Below, one piece after another: positions 9,318-18,242 of a stretch of DNA of 64,000 bases. Within the stretch, counting starts at the first letter, position 1. The number at the start of each line of letters is the position of its first letter. The notes under the pieces are model-generated. The model was not told where the DNA came from, searched no databases, and worked only from the letters and a program-made list of their open reading frames with translations. The stretch comes from Diphasiastrum complanatum. Its lineage: Eukaryota > Streptophyta > Lycopodiopsida > Lycopodiales > Lycopodiaceae. The stretch covers positions 30,534,519 through 30,598,518 of the forward strand of contig CM055101.1 of assembly GCA_029204225.1 (NCBI GenBank), given 5' to 3'. The position numbers and the translations under genes are program-made.

Positions 9318-10747
9318 GTAGTTTTGGCAAAGTTTTGACAATAGAACTTTGATCCAACTTTAGAATGACCTCCATCCTAAGTATAGATCTCCTTTCTAAG
9401 GTTCTAAAATATCTTTCATAATTGATATAGAGAATAGTGTCCAAATTGGATGCTTCACTATTTCTTACATGAATTTCACACACCAAGATATAACTAGAAC
9501 ATGAAGAACCAAATAGAATGTGAATGAAATGATTCCTCCATGTTTCAAACTTTGAACTCTCTGGAAAATCACAGCAACCAAACAATAAATGTGAGTGATG
9601 ACCATTTGCTTGCTTGTCTCCTCCAACTTTGTCCTTTCTTGATGTCTCCACCATAAAACTCCATGAATGAGCCTCCATCTCCATCTTGCCACAAGAAACC
9701 ATCAAACCTTGGAAATCCATGAGTAGGTGAGTACATAAATGATGCAAATCCAGCACCACATGACTCCATAAACCAAGTAGGTTGCACTAGTCCATCTTCA
9801 AGATCTACTTGACACAAGAAAATGACCATGAATTCACCAAAAATTGACAATCTCCAAACATTGGCATCAAGTAACTCAACACTTGAGAACTTGATCATGG
9901 ATGAGTGATATAATGAACCTCTAGTAGCCTCATTTCCATCAACAAAACCAGCCAAGGATGCTAGTACAACTCCAACAATAAGATATTGCAAGACAATGTA
10001 GCTAGTTTATCCATATCTTAACAATTTGCACACATCCACATGAAATAGCTCAAACATGAGATAGAACAAGTAAAGTAAACTTGAACAACACTTTCTTGCT
10101 GCTCCTTTGACCTTACTTGAGTCTTAAATAAGCTGCAAAAATAGATCCATAACACCTTTGCCAAAAAACCTTCCTTTGATGCTCTTGACTAGCTCCAAAT
10201 TGCCACCTTTCCTTTTGTGTTGTTGAAGCCCTTTGAGAACAACCTCTTGATCTTCCTCTTGACCATCAAAGTCATTGAACAAACTTTGTTTTCCAGATCC
10301 ATTACTTGCTTTTCCAGTATGAAAACCATGAGAACCAATATCCACTTGCATAGCACCATCTACACAAGAAAATTCTCCAAAATATGTGAGTAAAGCAAAG
10401 TGAGTCGCTTCCACTTGCTTGCCTTTCTCTTGATCATCAAAGATATCAAAGATATGAATATCTTCAGACCTGAAACTCTGGAAATACTCTCTCTCAAACA
10501 TATGATCTAGATCTAACAAGATCTCATCAATGCTTGATCTCGATCTTCCATAAAGGTTAGTGAAAACAATGTCACCAATGTCACCATCATAAATCAAAAG
10601 ATAGATTCTAAAATTTCCATCCAACATGAAGTAGAGTAGGTGAAGATGAGTATCAAACCTAATAAATCCAGCCTTCTTGAATCCATAAAAAACCTCAATA
10701 AGCTCACCAATGAGATCTCCCTTGCCTTGAAGAAATTGCCTCTCCAT
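9318..10747 (-). pseudogene. Element B degenerate RT/RNase H region
   Basis: Three fairly long minus-strand frames cover this stretch. The first (from 10747) contains FYGFKKAGFIRFDTHLHLLY and LLIYDGDIGDI, which line up with the RT block before and at LLIYVDDI of element E, so the YVDD catalytic box is lost. Next comes KGKQVEATHFALLTY, a linker motif that in E lies before RT, which suggests rearrangement. The following frame has LAGFVDGNEAT, resembling the RNase H motif WAGDVDDRKST without its acidic residues. The last frame ends RSILRMEVILKLDQ…KLLEEGV. The same C-terminus occurs in family C, so this degenerate form has been copied more than once. Confidence 0.65.
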
Positions 10748-10814
10748 TTGCTACATGTAGTCTCCTCCAACCAACCTTTTGTCATCTTGATCATGAGTGA
10801 TCAATTCATAATCA

Positions 10815-11207
10815 TAGAATAACCCTCAAAACAAAAGCATGAGTACTCTCTTACTTCTTTTGCAAACTTTGAAATATTTTCTTCCTAAGAGTAAGCACTC
10901 TTGATGTAGACTTGGATTCATAAAGCTTCTTCAAAGCTTCCCAAGCCTCCAAAGATGATGTGCACTTACCAACTTCCCTAAGAAGTTCATTGATAAAATT
11001 CATCTTAATCATGTGTAGAGCCTTTTATGCTCTCTTGTCATACCTCACTTGATCTTGAGGTGCTTGAGGCCTCTCCTCCACACCTGCAACAATCTCCATC
11101 AACTCATTCATCTCCAATAAGGACTCCATCCTCACCTTCCAAGTAGAATAGTTGATTGAGGTAAGCCTATCATTGCTCTCCAACATGAATCCACCACTTG
11201 TAGCCAT
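10815..11207 (-). pseudogene. Element B gag N-terminal part
   Basis: Starts MATSGGFMLESNDRLTSINY at 11207 and continues with STWKVRMESLLEMNELMEIV, then a stop replacing a residue in DKRA-KALH near 11025, then CTSSLEAWEALKKLYESKS. It breaks off after about 130 codons at 10815, where an internal deletion joins it to the RT-like region. The N-terminal fold is that of copia gag; no zinc knuckle remains. Confidence 0.85.
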
Positions 11208-11797
11208 GTTGCAATGACCTGATCTCCTTATTTCAACCTGTTTCAATGCACAAAGCACTCTCTTGAATGTCAACAAATGAACTCAAGAAGAAATCACAAA
11301 TATATGGAACCTCTCAAATCTCTTCTAGCACTTCTAACTAGAAAATCAACACATAGAACATTGAAATCTTGATCAACCTATGATCTATCCTCAATCTAAT
11401 GATTCTTGCCACTTCCTAAGATTGAAACACACTCAAATGAAGTTTAGTAACCTCACAAACTAGAGATCCAATCAAAATTAGGGTGTTGACAAAATCACAA
11501 AAAATTAAATATCTCAAATTCTACATGCAATTTCTAGAAACTTGATATATCTTCTTGTAGACTCCAATGAGACACTTTTAATGCACCAAAATTCATATAA
11601 TTCTAGTAAATCAAGTGTGAAATCGGAATTGATCAAGTATATAACCCTATATTGAGTTCTGACCTACAAAAGATCAATTCTACACAGGCAAAAATGCTGA
11701 TTTTTGAGTAGAGATCAATCTAGCATGCTCTAGCATTGGTAACTCCTCCAAATCCTTGCTAAAGATGGCTGATCCTTTCATAACCTGAAACAAAATA
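11208..11797 (-). other. Leader of element B
   Basis: Non-coding DNA between gag and the primer-binding site, similar to the leader of element E (39951-40538): both carry CTAAGATTGAAACACACTC and AGGTTATGAAAGGA/AGGTTATGAAGGAGG-type blocks on their respective strands. Confidence 0.75.
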
Positions 11798-11809
11798 GCT
11801 CTGACACCA
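11798..11809 (-). other. Primer-binding site of B
   Basis: Minus strand TGGTGTCAGAGC next to the LTR end; one base from the initiator Met tRNA type. Confidence 0.9.
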
Positions 11810-12458
11810 TGTGAAGGATTTTAGATCAGTTAGGATCCAATTCATGTCCCTGATCTTTGGTTACAATAAGGAGCAAACCAACAATCCTGCCAATGTAAAA
11901 AAATCAGCATTTGCATACAAAATGAGATGCAAACTCTAAGAGATACTGATCAAACATGAACCAAAACATAAAACATGTTTGCTGTCCGTACAATTATAGT
12001 ACCCTACTATATTTCACATGTGTGGAACCGAAAATAGTAATAAATGATCGTTCTACACATAGAATTACAAGATAACATCAAGATAGTGCACCAATGAGTA
12101 GTAGAACCCAAAGAGAACCATGTATAATGATGAAATGAGAGAGAGAAGAAAGAAGATGTGTCTCTCCACGAGTTACATCCTTTTATAGAGTTTCCAAACC
12201 CTATTTGGCCACTTGGCTTTCCCTCCAAAATGTAAACCCTACTATTTCTGGGTCTAGATTCAATGTACCCAAAGTTCAAATTTGATCTCAAACTCGGCTA
12301 CCAACTTTCCCACACTTTCAAAAAGTGTTTATTGAATGTATTTTAAACTAATATAACTTCAAAAAGTTTATCCCTAAGTCTAAAATGAGTTTTGGCCTCT
12401 TATTGACAATTTACCAAATTGTGACTAAACTAGACTAAACTAGATGAAATCTCTCACA
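11810..12458 (-). repeat. 5' LTR of element B
   Basis: 649 bp, TGTGAAGG…TCTCACA in plus reading. Partner of 8652-9305. It is also clearly related to the 648-bp LTR of element E (shared GATCTTTGGTTA, CACCAATG, CCTTTTATAG and CCCTATTTGGCCACTTGGCT blocks). Confidence 0.92.
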
Positions 12459-12463
12459 CCTTC

Positions 12464-13456
12464 CATTACTAAGAATGTGCCTAGTGTGTGTCAAATGGTT
12501 GACAAAGGGCTCAAAGTTGAATTTGTCAGTGATCTTGTTTGTTCAAAACGAATGGAATCTTGATTGCTCAAGGCAAGAGACAAGGTGAGCTCTACAAACT
12601 TGATGGGTTGTTGGCTTTAACCATGGTGGTTTGGAGGCAAAGAAGCAAGTTGATGAGCATAGTTCAATGTCAAACTCACAAAGGTTGTCTTTTTTTAGAT
12701 CTAGCTCAAGTTCTAAGATGCCTTTTCATTTAGTACATTTGGATGTGCATTGTACTAGCTCTTTGAGGGAGGAGCAAAGGTGTTTGTGACTTGCATTCAT
12801 GAATTTAGTGGATATTGTTGAACTTAGCTTCTAAAGAGCGAGGATTTCATATCGGATGTGTTTCTCAAGTTCAAGAATGTTGTGGAGAGTCAGTTCAACA
12901 TGAAGATCAAGTGCTTAAAGTTGGCAAATAAAGAATTTTCAACAAAGTTTAAAGAGGTTTGTGTGGCACACGGGATCAAGAGGGAGCTTTCATATCCAAA
13001 GGATCTACATGGTGTGGAAGAAAGTAAGAGAACTCTTTTTGAAAGAGCTAAATCCATGAGGGTGAATGCAAATCTTCCTAAGTCATATTGGGGTGAAGCT
13101 TTGATGTGCGCTAACATTTTTTGCAATAGGTACTCAAATGAAGACTTGGATGAGAAGAGTTCATTTGAAGTTCTTTTTGGCCAAGGATGGAGCATTTGAA
13201 TATCTTTGATAAGACTTGCTATGTCAACTCATCTTTTGAATTTTGGAAGACATTTACATTCTAACTGGTTCTTCATGTTCTAATTACATCTTGATGTGTA
13301 AAATTGATGTAAGAAATAGTGAAACATCCATTTTGGACACTATTCTTTGTATCAATGGAAGTTACTATAAAACCATAGAAAGGAGGTCTATACTTAGGAT
13401 GGAGATCATTCTTAAGATGGATCAAAATTGTGTGGTAAAACTAGTTGCAGAGGGAG
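12464..13456 (+). pseudogene. C1 pre-integrase, integrase and pol tail (broken)
   Basis: Continues C1 after element B with SITKNVPSVCQMVDKGLKVE, several stops, then the integrase core (VVESQFNMKIKCLKLANKEF, KEVCVAHGIKRELSYPKD, EESKRTLFERAKSMRVNANL, SYWGEALMCANIFCNRYS). The positions of the second Asp (RGDNGGEY in E) and the Glu (NGVAERKN in E) read KLANKEFS and HGVEESK. After CYVNSSFEFWK at about 13248 an internal deletion joins directly to the C-terminal tail GSSCSNYILMCKIDVRNSET … RSILRMEIILKMDQNCVVKL … AEGV. The stop TGA is formed by the first bases of the LTR at 13457. Confidence 0.82.
13446..13456 (+). other. Polypurine tract of C1
   Basis: TGCAGAGGGAG immediately before the LTR start TGTGAAAA. 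Confidence 0.85.
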
Positions 13457-14114
13457 TGTGAAAATTTGTCAATTAGTTTTGTTGGTTTATTGACATTTTT
13501 GGAGGCCCAAGTGAAATTTCAACCTAGAAATACTTTTTCTAATGTAAATAAGGCCTAAAAATAGTGTCCTTACCATTTTTAACAATAATATAAGTGGATA
13601 AGGTTGGATTTAGCGCTACTACTATTGGTTAGTTGGGATACATTGAAACTAGTCACTTCCTCTAGGTTTAAAAGTGAAGTACCTAGAAGTTGCTATTTTA
13701 GGGCAAGTTTAGGGCAAGTGGCCAAGTGACACTATGGATGCTACAAAAAGCTGTAAAACCATGGAGAAATCATCTTCATATTCTCATTTGGTATGGACAA
13801 ATTTTCTCTTTTGATTATATGTTCATCTCATGTGTTTATCTCTTCGTATCTTGAGTTTCTATGTAGAATGTTGATTTTATGGTTGATCTAGCTTTCACAC
13901 ATGTGAAGTACAGTACTGTACTTTATTGGACCAGTATGGACAGGGATAGTACTAAGTCATATCTAAGTGTTTATGATCAAATCTTTGTGCAGTTCTGAGT
14001 TCTAGCATGCATAAAATAGTGATTTATATCCTCTAGCTATTTATAGATGTGCAACCAAATTGGCCCAAGATCTTTTTGATCCACTAATGTATTTTGGGTA
14101 TGTATTTTTTCACA
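13457..14114 (+). repeat. 3' LTR of C1 (658 bp)
   Basis: Begins TGTGAAAATTTGTC after the polypurine tract and ends TATTTTTTCACA. It contains the palindromic TTTCACACATGTGAA near 13894-13907 and the 18-bp palindrome AAGTACAGTACTGTACTT at 13906-13923. Related LTRs: 5264-5846, 44675-45268 and 49318-49858. Confidence 0.9.
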
Positions 14115-14195
14115 GAGGGCAGGTACACGCTCCTGCCTCGCATCATTTCCTCCACCTTCATTCACAAAAAAGTTGTAGAAAAGGACACAATTAAA
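14115..14195 (-). repeat. Fragment of repeat S next to the C1 LTR
   Basis: About 80 bp (AGGCAGGAGYGYGTACCTGC-type block and the complement of GGAAATGATGCGAGG) identical in kind to the S sequence that abuts family C LTRs at 44674 and 49317. The same LTR-S joint thus occurs three times. Confidence 0.7.
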
Positions 14196-16180
14196 TCTAC
14201 TCTTGGATACCCGGAACGTCGCTTTGCCTGCCCCATCAAAACACTCTGCTCCTCCTGCCAATTTGATGGAACCAGAACTTGATGGAAGTGCTGACCAATG
14301 GAGCTATGGTAATGACCAGGAAGGTGAATCTTTAGAACAGTATGCCATTTATGCTGCCGCTCAACAACAATCCTCGAGAAATTGGGCCAGAGCACTACTT
14401 GGATGCTTTGCACGTGGAGAAAATCACAGAGTTGTAGAATGCCCAAATAAAGAAAAATTTGTACCATTCTGTCGTGATTGTGGATATGGGCATTGCTATA
14501 AAGACTGTCCAGCAAGACCAAAGCCACCACTAGCTACAACACCTGTAAATTTGATAACAATCAAGCAAGGATCAGTAGCTCAGAATAAACCAAGTGCACC
14601 CTTGATGGTGGTCACCTGAGCGCAAAACATACATAACTGGGGTACCGGAAAAATCACTTTTGAAAATCGTGAACGTGCAGTTAAAGTTGATCCTACGACT
14701 TGGACTATCAAACCAGTGGTTCAAAAAGCAGATGACGATTCATCAACAACAGATCACACTTGTGATCGAGAAAAAAATTGGGAGTTCACTACGATTCTCA
14801 AACGGATACTATCAATTGGAATGAAGCTCTTGCAAAAATTGATTGTACAGCAGGATATATGTGTCAACAAGATATTCAATCAGATATGAGCGAGATTTCC
14901 TTATTAGATCAAACTTTGGATACGCCAGTCACATTTCCACTAAATGTGCTGAATGTAGTCTAGATATCAGCGAAACCTATACCAGATCCAATTGAGGATG
15001 ATCTCATACCAGTAAGCCATGCCTTAACGTATGATGGCAATGCAGAACTTACGAATGAACAGATTCTACATCATATGGATCCGACCAGATTTGGAGTGCA
15101 TAATATTCCTGATGAACCAACAATCAAATCGTCCAAAGCAGTTATATTGAAGGGAGACAGGATCACAGGTTTGATGATGAAGAAACAAGCTAAGCAACAT
15201 TATAATACGGTCCTGAAATGGAAAAATCCCCCTCAGAAGATCGATTCAAAGGAAGTGCCACCTCTATTGGATAAAGGCAAAGGAAAAGTCAAGAATGATT
15301 CTTCAAGTCAAATTTCCAACAAGACATTATCGTCTAGAAAGTCTTCACATGTGAAGAAAGATTTATCATCCCGAAAGTCATCACCTCCACGATCAATTCC
15401 TGCTAAGAAGGCTAAACGAAGATCCAAGACAAGTCCTTTCGAAAAAGAACAAGCAAATGTAGTCCATCATGATATGCCAGAGCATTTTAAACGTTATACA
15501 CTGGATGATGTGGTTATCATGTTACCTAAAGCACATCGTGAACTTGAAGAACACATGCCAAAATCTAAAGAGGTTTACCATGGCCCAGCTAGGATGCAGC
15601 CAATGAATCTTGCCGAACCAGGAGAACCAAAAAAGATTGTACAAGTGGGATCGCAACTTACTCTTGAATAGTATCAAGCACTCCGTTTGTTACTTATTAA
15701 GTATCAAGATTGCTTTGCATGGACTTATCAAGATTTGAAGAGTATTCCGACATCAGTGATTGAACATACCATACCTTTAGTACCTGATGCAGTACCAAAG
15801 GTTACAAAGTTCTATCACTGTAATCCTAATGTGGCAGATCCGATAAAGAAAGAACTTCAGAGATTGCTTGATGCTGATTTCATTTATGAGATTGAGCATA
15901 CAAAATGGATTTCACCGATTGTCATTGTTCCTAAGAAAAATGGGAAATTGCAATTCTGTGTGAGTCTCAAAGCATTGAATAAAGTGACACGGAAGGAACA
16001 TTTACCGTTACCTTTTACTGAAAGCATTTTGGATCGCCTTGCTGGAGCGGAAGCTTATACTTTCCTGGATGGATTTAGTGGTTACAACCAGGTTAAGATT
16101 TCACCTGCCAATCGCCACAAAACTGCTTTGTATCGTTTTATTAAGATTTGGTTCGAAGCCAATAAAAGTCCCCAATAACT
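14196..16180 (+). pseudogene. Ty3/gypsy gag-pol fragment (first gypsy family)
   Basis: Plus-strand gypsy remnant. About 14405-14520: two Cys clusters, CFARGENHRVVEC and CRDCGYGHCYKDC (the latter C-x2-C-x3-H-x4-C). A Lys/Ser-rich region follows at 15270-15450 (KKAKRRSKTSPFEKE). At 15620-15760 comes the run-in to RT (KKIVQVGSQLTLE-YQALRLL, YQDCFAWTYQDLKS) with a stop at 15669. At about 15870-16130 lies the RT fingers/palm start: WISPIVIVPKKNGKLQFCV, LNKVTRKEHLPLPFTESILD and FLDGFSGYNQVKIS (domain A Asp kept). RT stops after KTALY and is fused by deletion to RFIKIWFEANKSPQ, the tail of the element. RNase H and integrase are missing. Confidence 0.88.
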
Positions 16181-16228
16181 GCATATTGCAGGTGTCGTAG
16201 GACCGCCAACAATTTTGGTGGGGGATAC
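16181..16228 (+). other. Gypsy 3' untranslated stretch with polypurine tract
   Basis: Between the tail stop codon and the LTR; TTTTGGTGGGGGATA directly precedes the LTR. The copy before 25579 has GGTGGTGGGAGATA. Confidence 0.75.
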
Positions 16229-16989
16229 TGTTGGAGGGTTTGCGGATCCCAAGGCAACCCTAACCCTAGTTAATAAGTGACAAGGATTTGGCACCCTACA
16301 TGTGTAAGTCCAACCCGATGATCACATAGTTATTTGATTGATTAGTTAAAATTTAATAAAGGACTTTAGGCCTTTTTGCGGGACTTTTAATGTCGCAGGG
16401 CCTAAATGTCAAGTTAGTGAACAAAGTTGGATTTCCCTCTAATTTTGATGGTTCCCACACTTTTTTAAATTTGAATAAAAAGAGAGACAAGACTGGACCA
16501 ATAGGATTCAGAGGCCAAGGTCCTCCTCTCTACTATAAAAAGGGAACAATTTGTCTTGATCCTGATGTTCATTTCTTCATTTCAATAAAGCAGATTGGTT
16601 CTCTTTAGAAATGGATTGATGAATGTCCTTGCTCTTCCTTTCTTTTCCTCCATTTCTCATGCTTCCTTTGTATTTGCTAATTGTTGGATTTGATCATTAC
16701 TGGGATTGCTATTTCTTATGCTTTTTGTGAGAGAGAAAAGGAGAAAGAGAAGAGTAAGTTTCTATCATTGTTGTGGATTTAGGGTTAATGGAAGTAACGG
16801 TTAATGAATGTAGTGTTAATGCTTAGTGTTAATGGATGTTAGTGTTAGATCCTCCATTCATGTTGAAATCTGCACTATACTATCGCTCTCATGGGACGAA
16901 CCTCCGCGTGACAACTAACTTCGTCTCTTTGATGCTAGATTGACTAGATCTTGGATTCCGGTTAGGCAAGGAAAGAAACCCACTACAAC
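16229..16989 (+). repeat. Ty3/gypsy LTR, copy 1
   Basis: Starts TGTTGGAGGGTTTG after a polypurine tract and ends near CCCACTACAAC (last base(s) lost at the R1 joint). It contains a TATA box (CTACTATAAAAAGGGA, about 16531) and a polyadenylation-type AATAAA (TTCAATAAAGCAG, about 16580). About 97% alike by eye to 25579-26338. Both copies are followed by R1 at the same base, so they are duplicates of one joint, not the two ends of one element. Confidence 0.88.
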
Positions 16990-17222
16990 TTTCATTGTGT
17001 TAGTGATTAAGATCTCACACACGCACACACACACACACACATTTTTTAAGCTGTCTTTCAAGCTTTATCCTTTTCTCTACTTATCTCTCTTAAGCTCTCT
17101 CTTTTTCTAGAGACAACACCAAGCAAATCATCATCATTGCAACTTTCAAAACAAGAGAAACTAATATGGCTCCTCCTACGTTCTCCCTTAATATAGATAA
17201 GAGGCATTGATAGTAGTATCAT

Positions 17223-17247
17223 GGGGGGGGGGGGGGGGGGGGGGGGG
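17223..17247 (+). repeat. 25-base G homopolymer
   Basis: ATCAT followed by 25 G, then ATA. The matching place in the R1 copy at 26574 has about 9 G, and the minus copy near 43345 has broken C runs. Confidence 0.95.
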
Positions 17248-18077
17248 ATAAGTTGAGGTCATAAATTGAGGTCCCAAGCCTACTTTGACCTAAAAGCAAA
17301 TTATCATATCAACCATGTTTGGGGCCATAAGTAAATTATATTAAAAAAGTTTCATTCAATGCTTAGTCCTAATAAATGAGTTTCATTCAATAAGGAGTCC
17401 AAAAAAAGAATACTGGCTTCATTCCACCCTAAAAATTACAAGTATTTGAGTTATATTTCATGCAACTAAAGACATATGATAGACAATTATGATTAACAAA
17501 ATAACCATACATGAATGGACCAAAAACAAAATAGTCCAAGTAGAGAAATATATATAAATGTACATATATATAGGCTAGAATACAAAAACTAGCTAGATCC
17601 ACCAATTGAGTCCTCATCCTAGCCACGAACATCATACTCACGGTGTTGCGATTGATGAGATGGGAAGTACGGTACCTGCATGCAACAAATATGAATTAGT
17701 GTTGTGAGAAATGTGGTGAGAATGAGAGAGAGACTCTATGAATGTAATGAAGTTAAAATCTATTCTGAAGCCATACCTCAGAAGATACTGTTAGATTGTT
17801 CTAGTATCGAGAGTGCTTCGTCCGAACAATCGATCTCTAATCTACATCCATTCATTATCCAATTCTGTAGTTTTATTCGTGTTTCTCCACAGTCAGCAAA
17901 AACACTCAGGAATCGCAACAAGCAACCGGATCAATAGGGAATGTAGTCGCAATATCATCTCTATCTCCCGAACTCGACATGGATGAAGGAGTGTTTATGG
18001 TAAAAGACCAAAAGGCACAATTTGCTAATTCTTGATTTTTGAATTTTGGAGCTACTTAATGTATGACCAGTCATCGT

Positions 18078-18122
18078 GATGTCGGATTCCGACGTCTACT
18101 GTGGACGTCAGAATCCGACATC
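18078..18122. repeat. Perfect-type hairpin with GTCGGATTCCGAC arms
   Basis: GATGTCGGATTCCGACGTC (18078-18096) and GACGTCAGAATCCGACATC (18104-18122) are reverse complements apart from one base, around a 7-base loop. Related motifs occur again at 18154-18163 and 18182-18193. Confidence 0.85.
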
Positions 18123-18242
18123 CAACTGGCTCCGAAAGCCCGATTTTGAAGAGATGTCGGATTGTTATGGATGCTACAACTGTCAGAATCCGAGGACTTG
18201 TTCCGACGTGTTTTTCGATGCCTGTGACAAATGAAAAAAACC

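Larger units (their letters stand above)
8652..12458 (-). mobile_element. Copia element B: complete LTRs, deleted interior
   Basis: A 3.8-kb minus-strand retrotransposon with both LTRs (8652-9305 and 11810-12458), primer-binding site (11798-11809) and polypurine tract (9306-9317). It is flanked by the 5-bp duplication CCTTC (8647-8651 and 12459-12463). The interior (about 2.5 kb) encodes only a gag N-terminus and a degenerate RT/RNase H region; most of gag, the protease and integrase are absent. It is thus a non-autonomous deletion derivative. It split the protease/pre-integrase region of C1, whose FIPS-ITKN reading frame is restored when B is removed. Confidence 0.92.
5264..14114 (+). mobile_element. 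Family C copia element C1, with R1 and element B nested inside
   Basis: One plus-strand retrotransposon can be traced through two insertions: 5'-truncated LTR (5264-5846), primer-binding site, leader (to about 6430), repeat R1 (about 6430-7550), gag/protease (7560-8651), element B (8652-12458), remaining pol (12464-13456) and 3' LTR (13457-14114). The native parts have the gag-protease-integrase order but no recognisable intact RT. Element B is bounded by a CCTTC duplication, so it came later than C1. The left end of C1 is truncated, so its own target duplication cannot be tested. Confidence 0.8.
16990..18242 (+). mobile_element. Repeat R1, copy b (longest right end)
   Basis: R1 from TTTCATTGTGTTAGTGATTA through a CA tract, a 25-base G run (17223-17247), GGTACCTGCATGCAACAAA, and on to a distal end not present in all copies. 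The distal 180 bp hold several copies of the GTCGGATTC motif in both orientations, including the hairpin 18078-18122. It stops at the copia H RT (18243); the minus-strand copy at 42293-43671 has the same joint. No transposase seen. Confidence 0.65.

Noticed and set aside
17429-17641. Small hydrophobic frame in R1 (ARMRTQLVDLASFC…LYIFLYLDY), repeated at 26917-27117 (-) and 42813-43007 (+)
   Set aside because: It recurs only because R1 is repeated; the copies differ by frameshifts at both ends, so the frame is not preserved.
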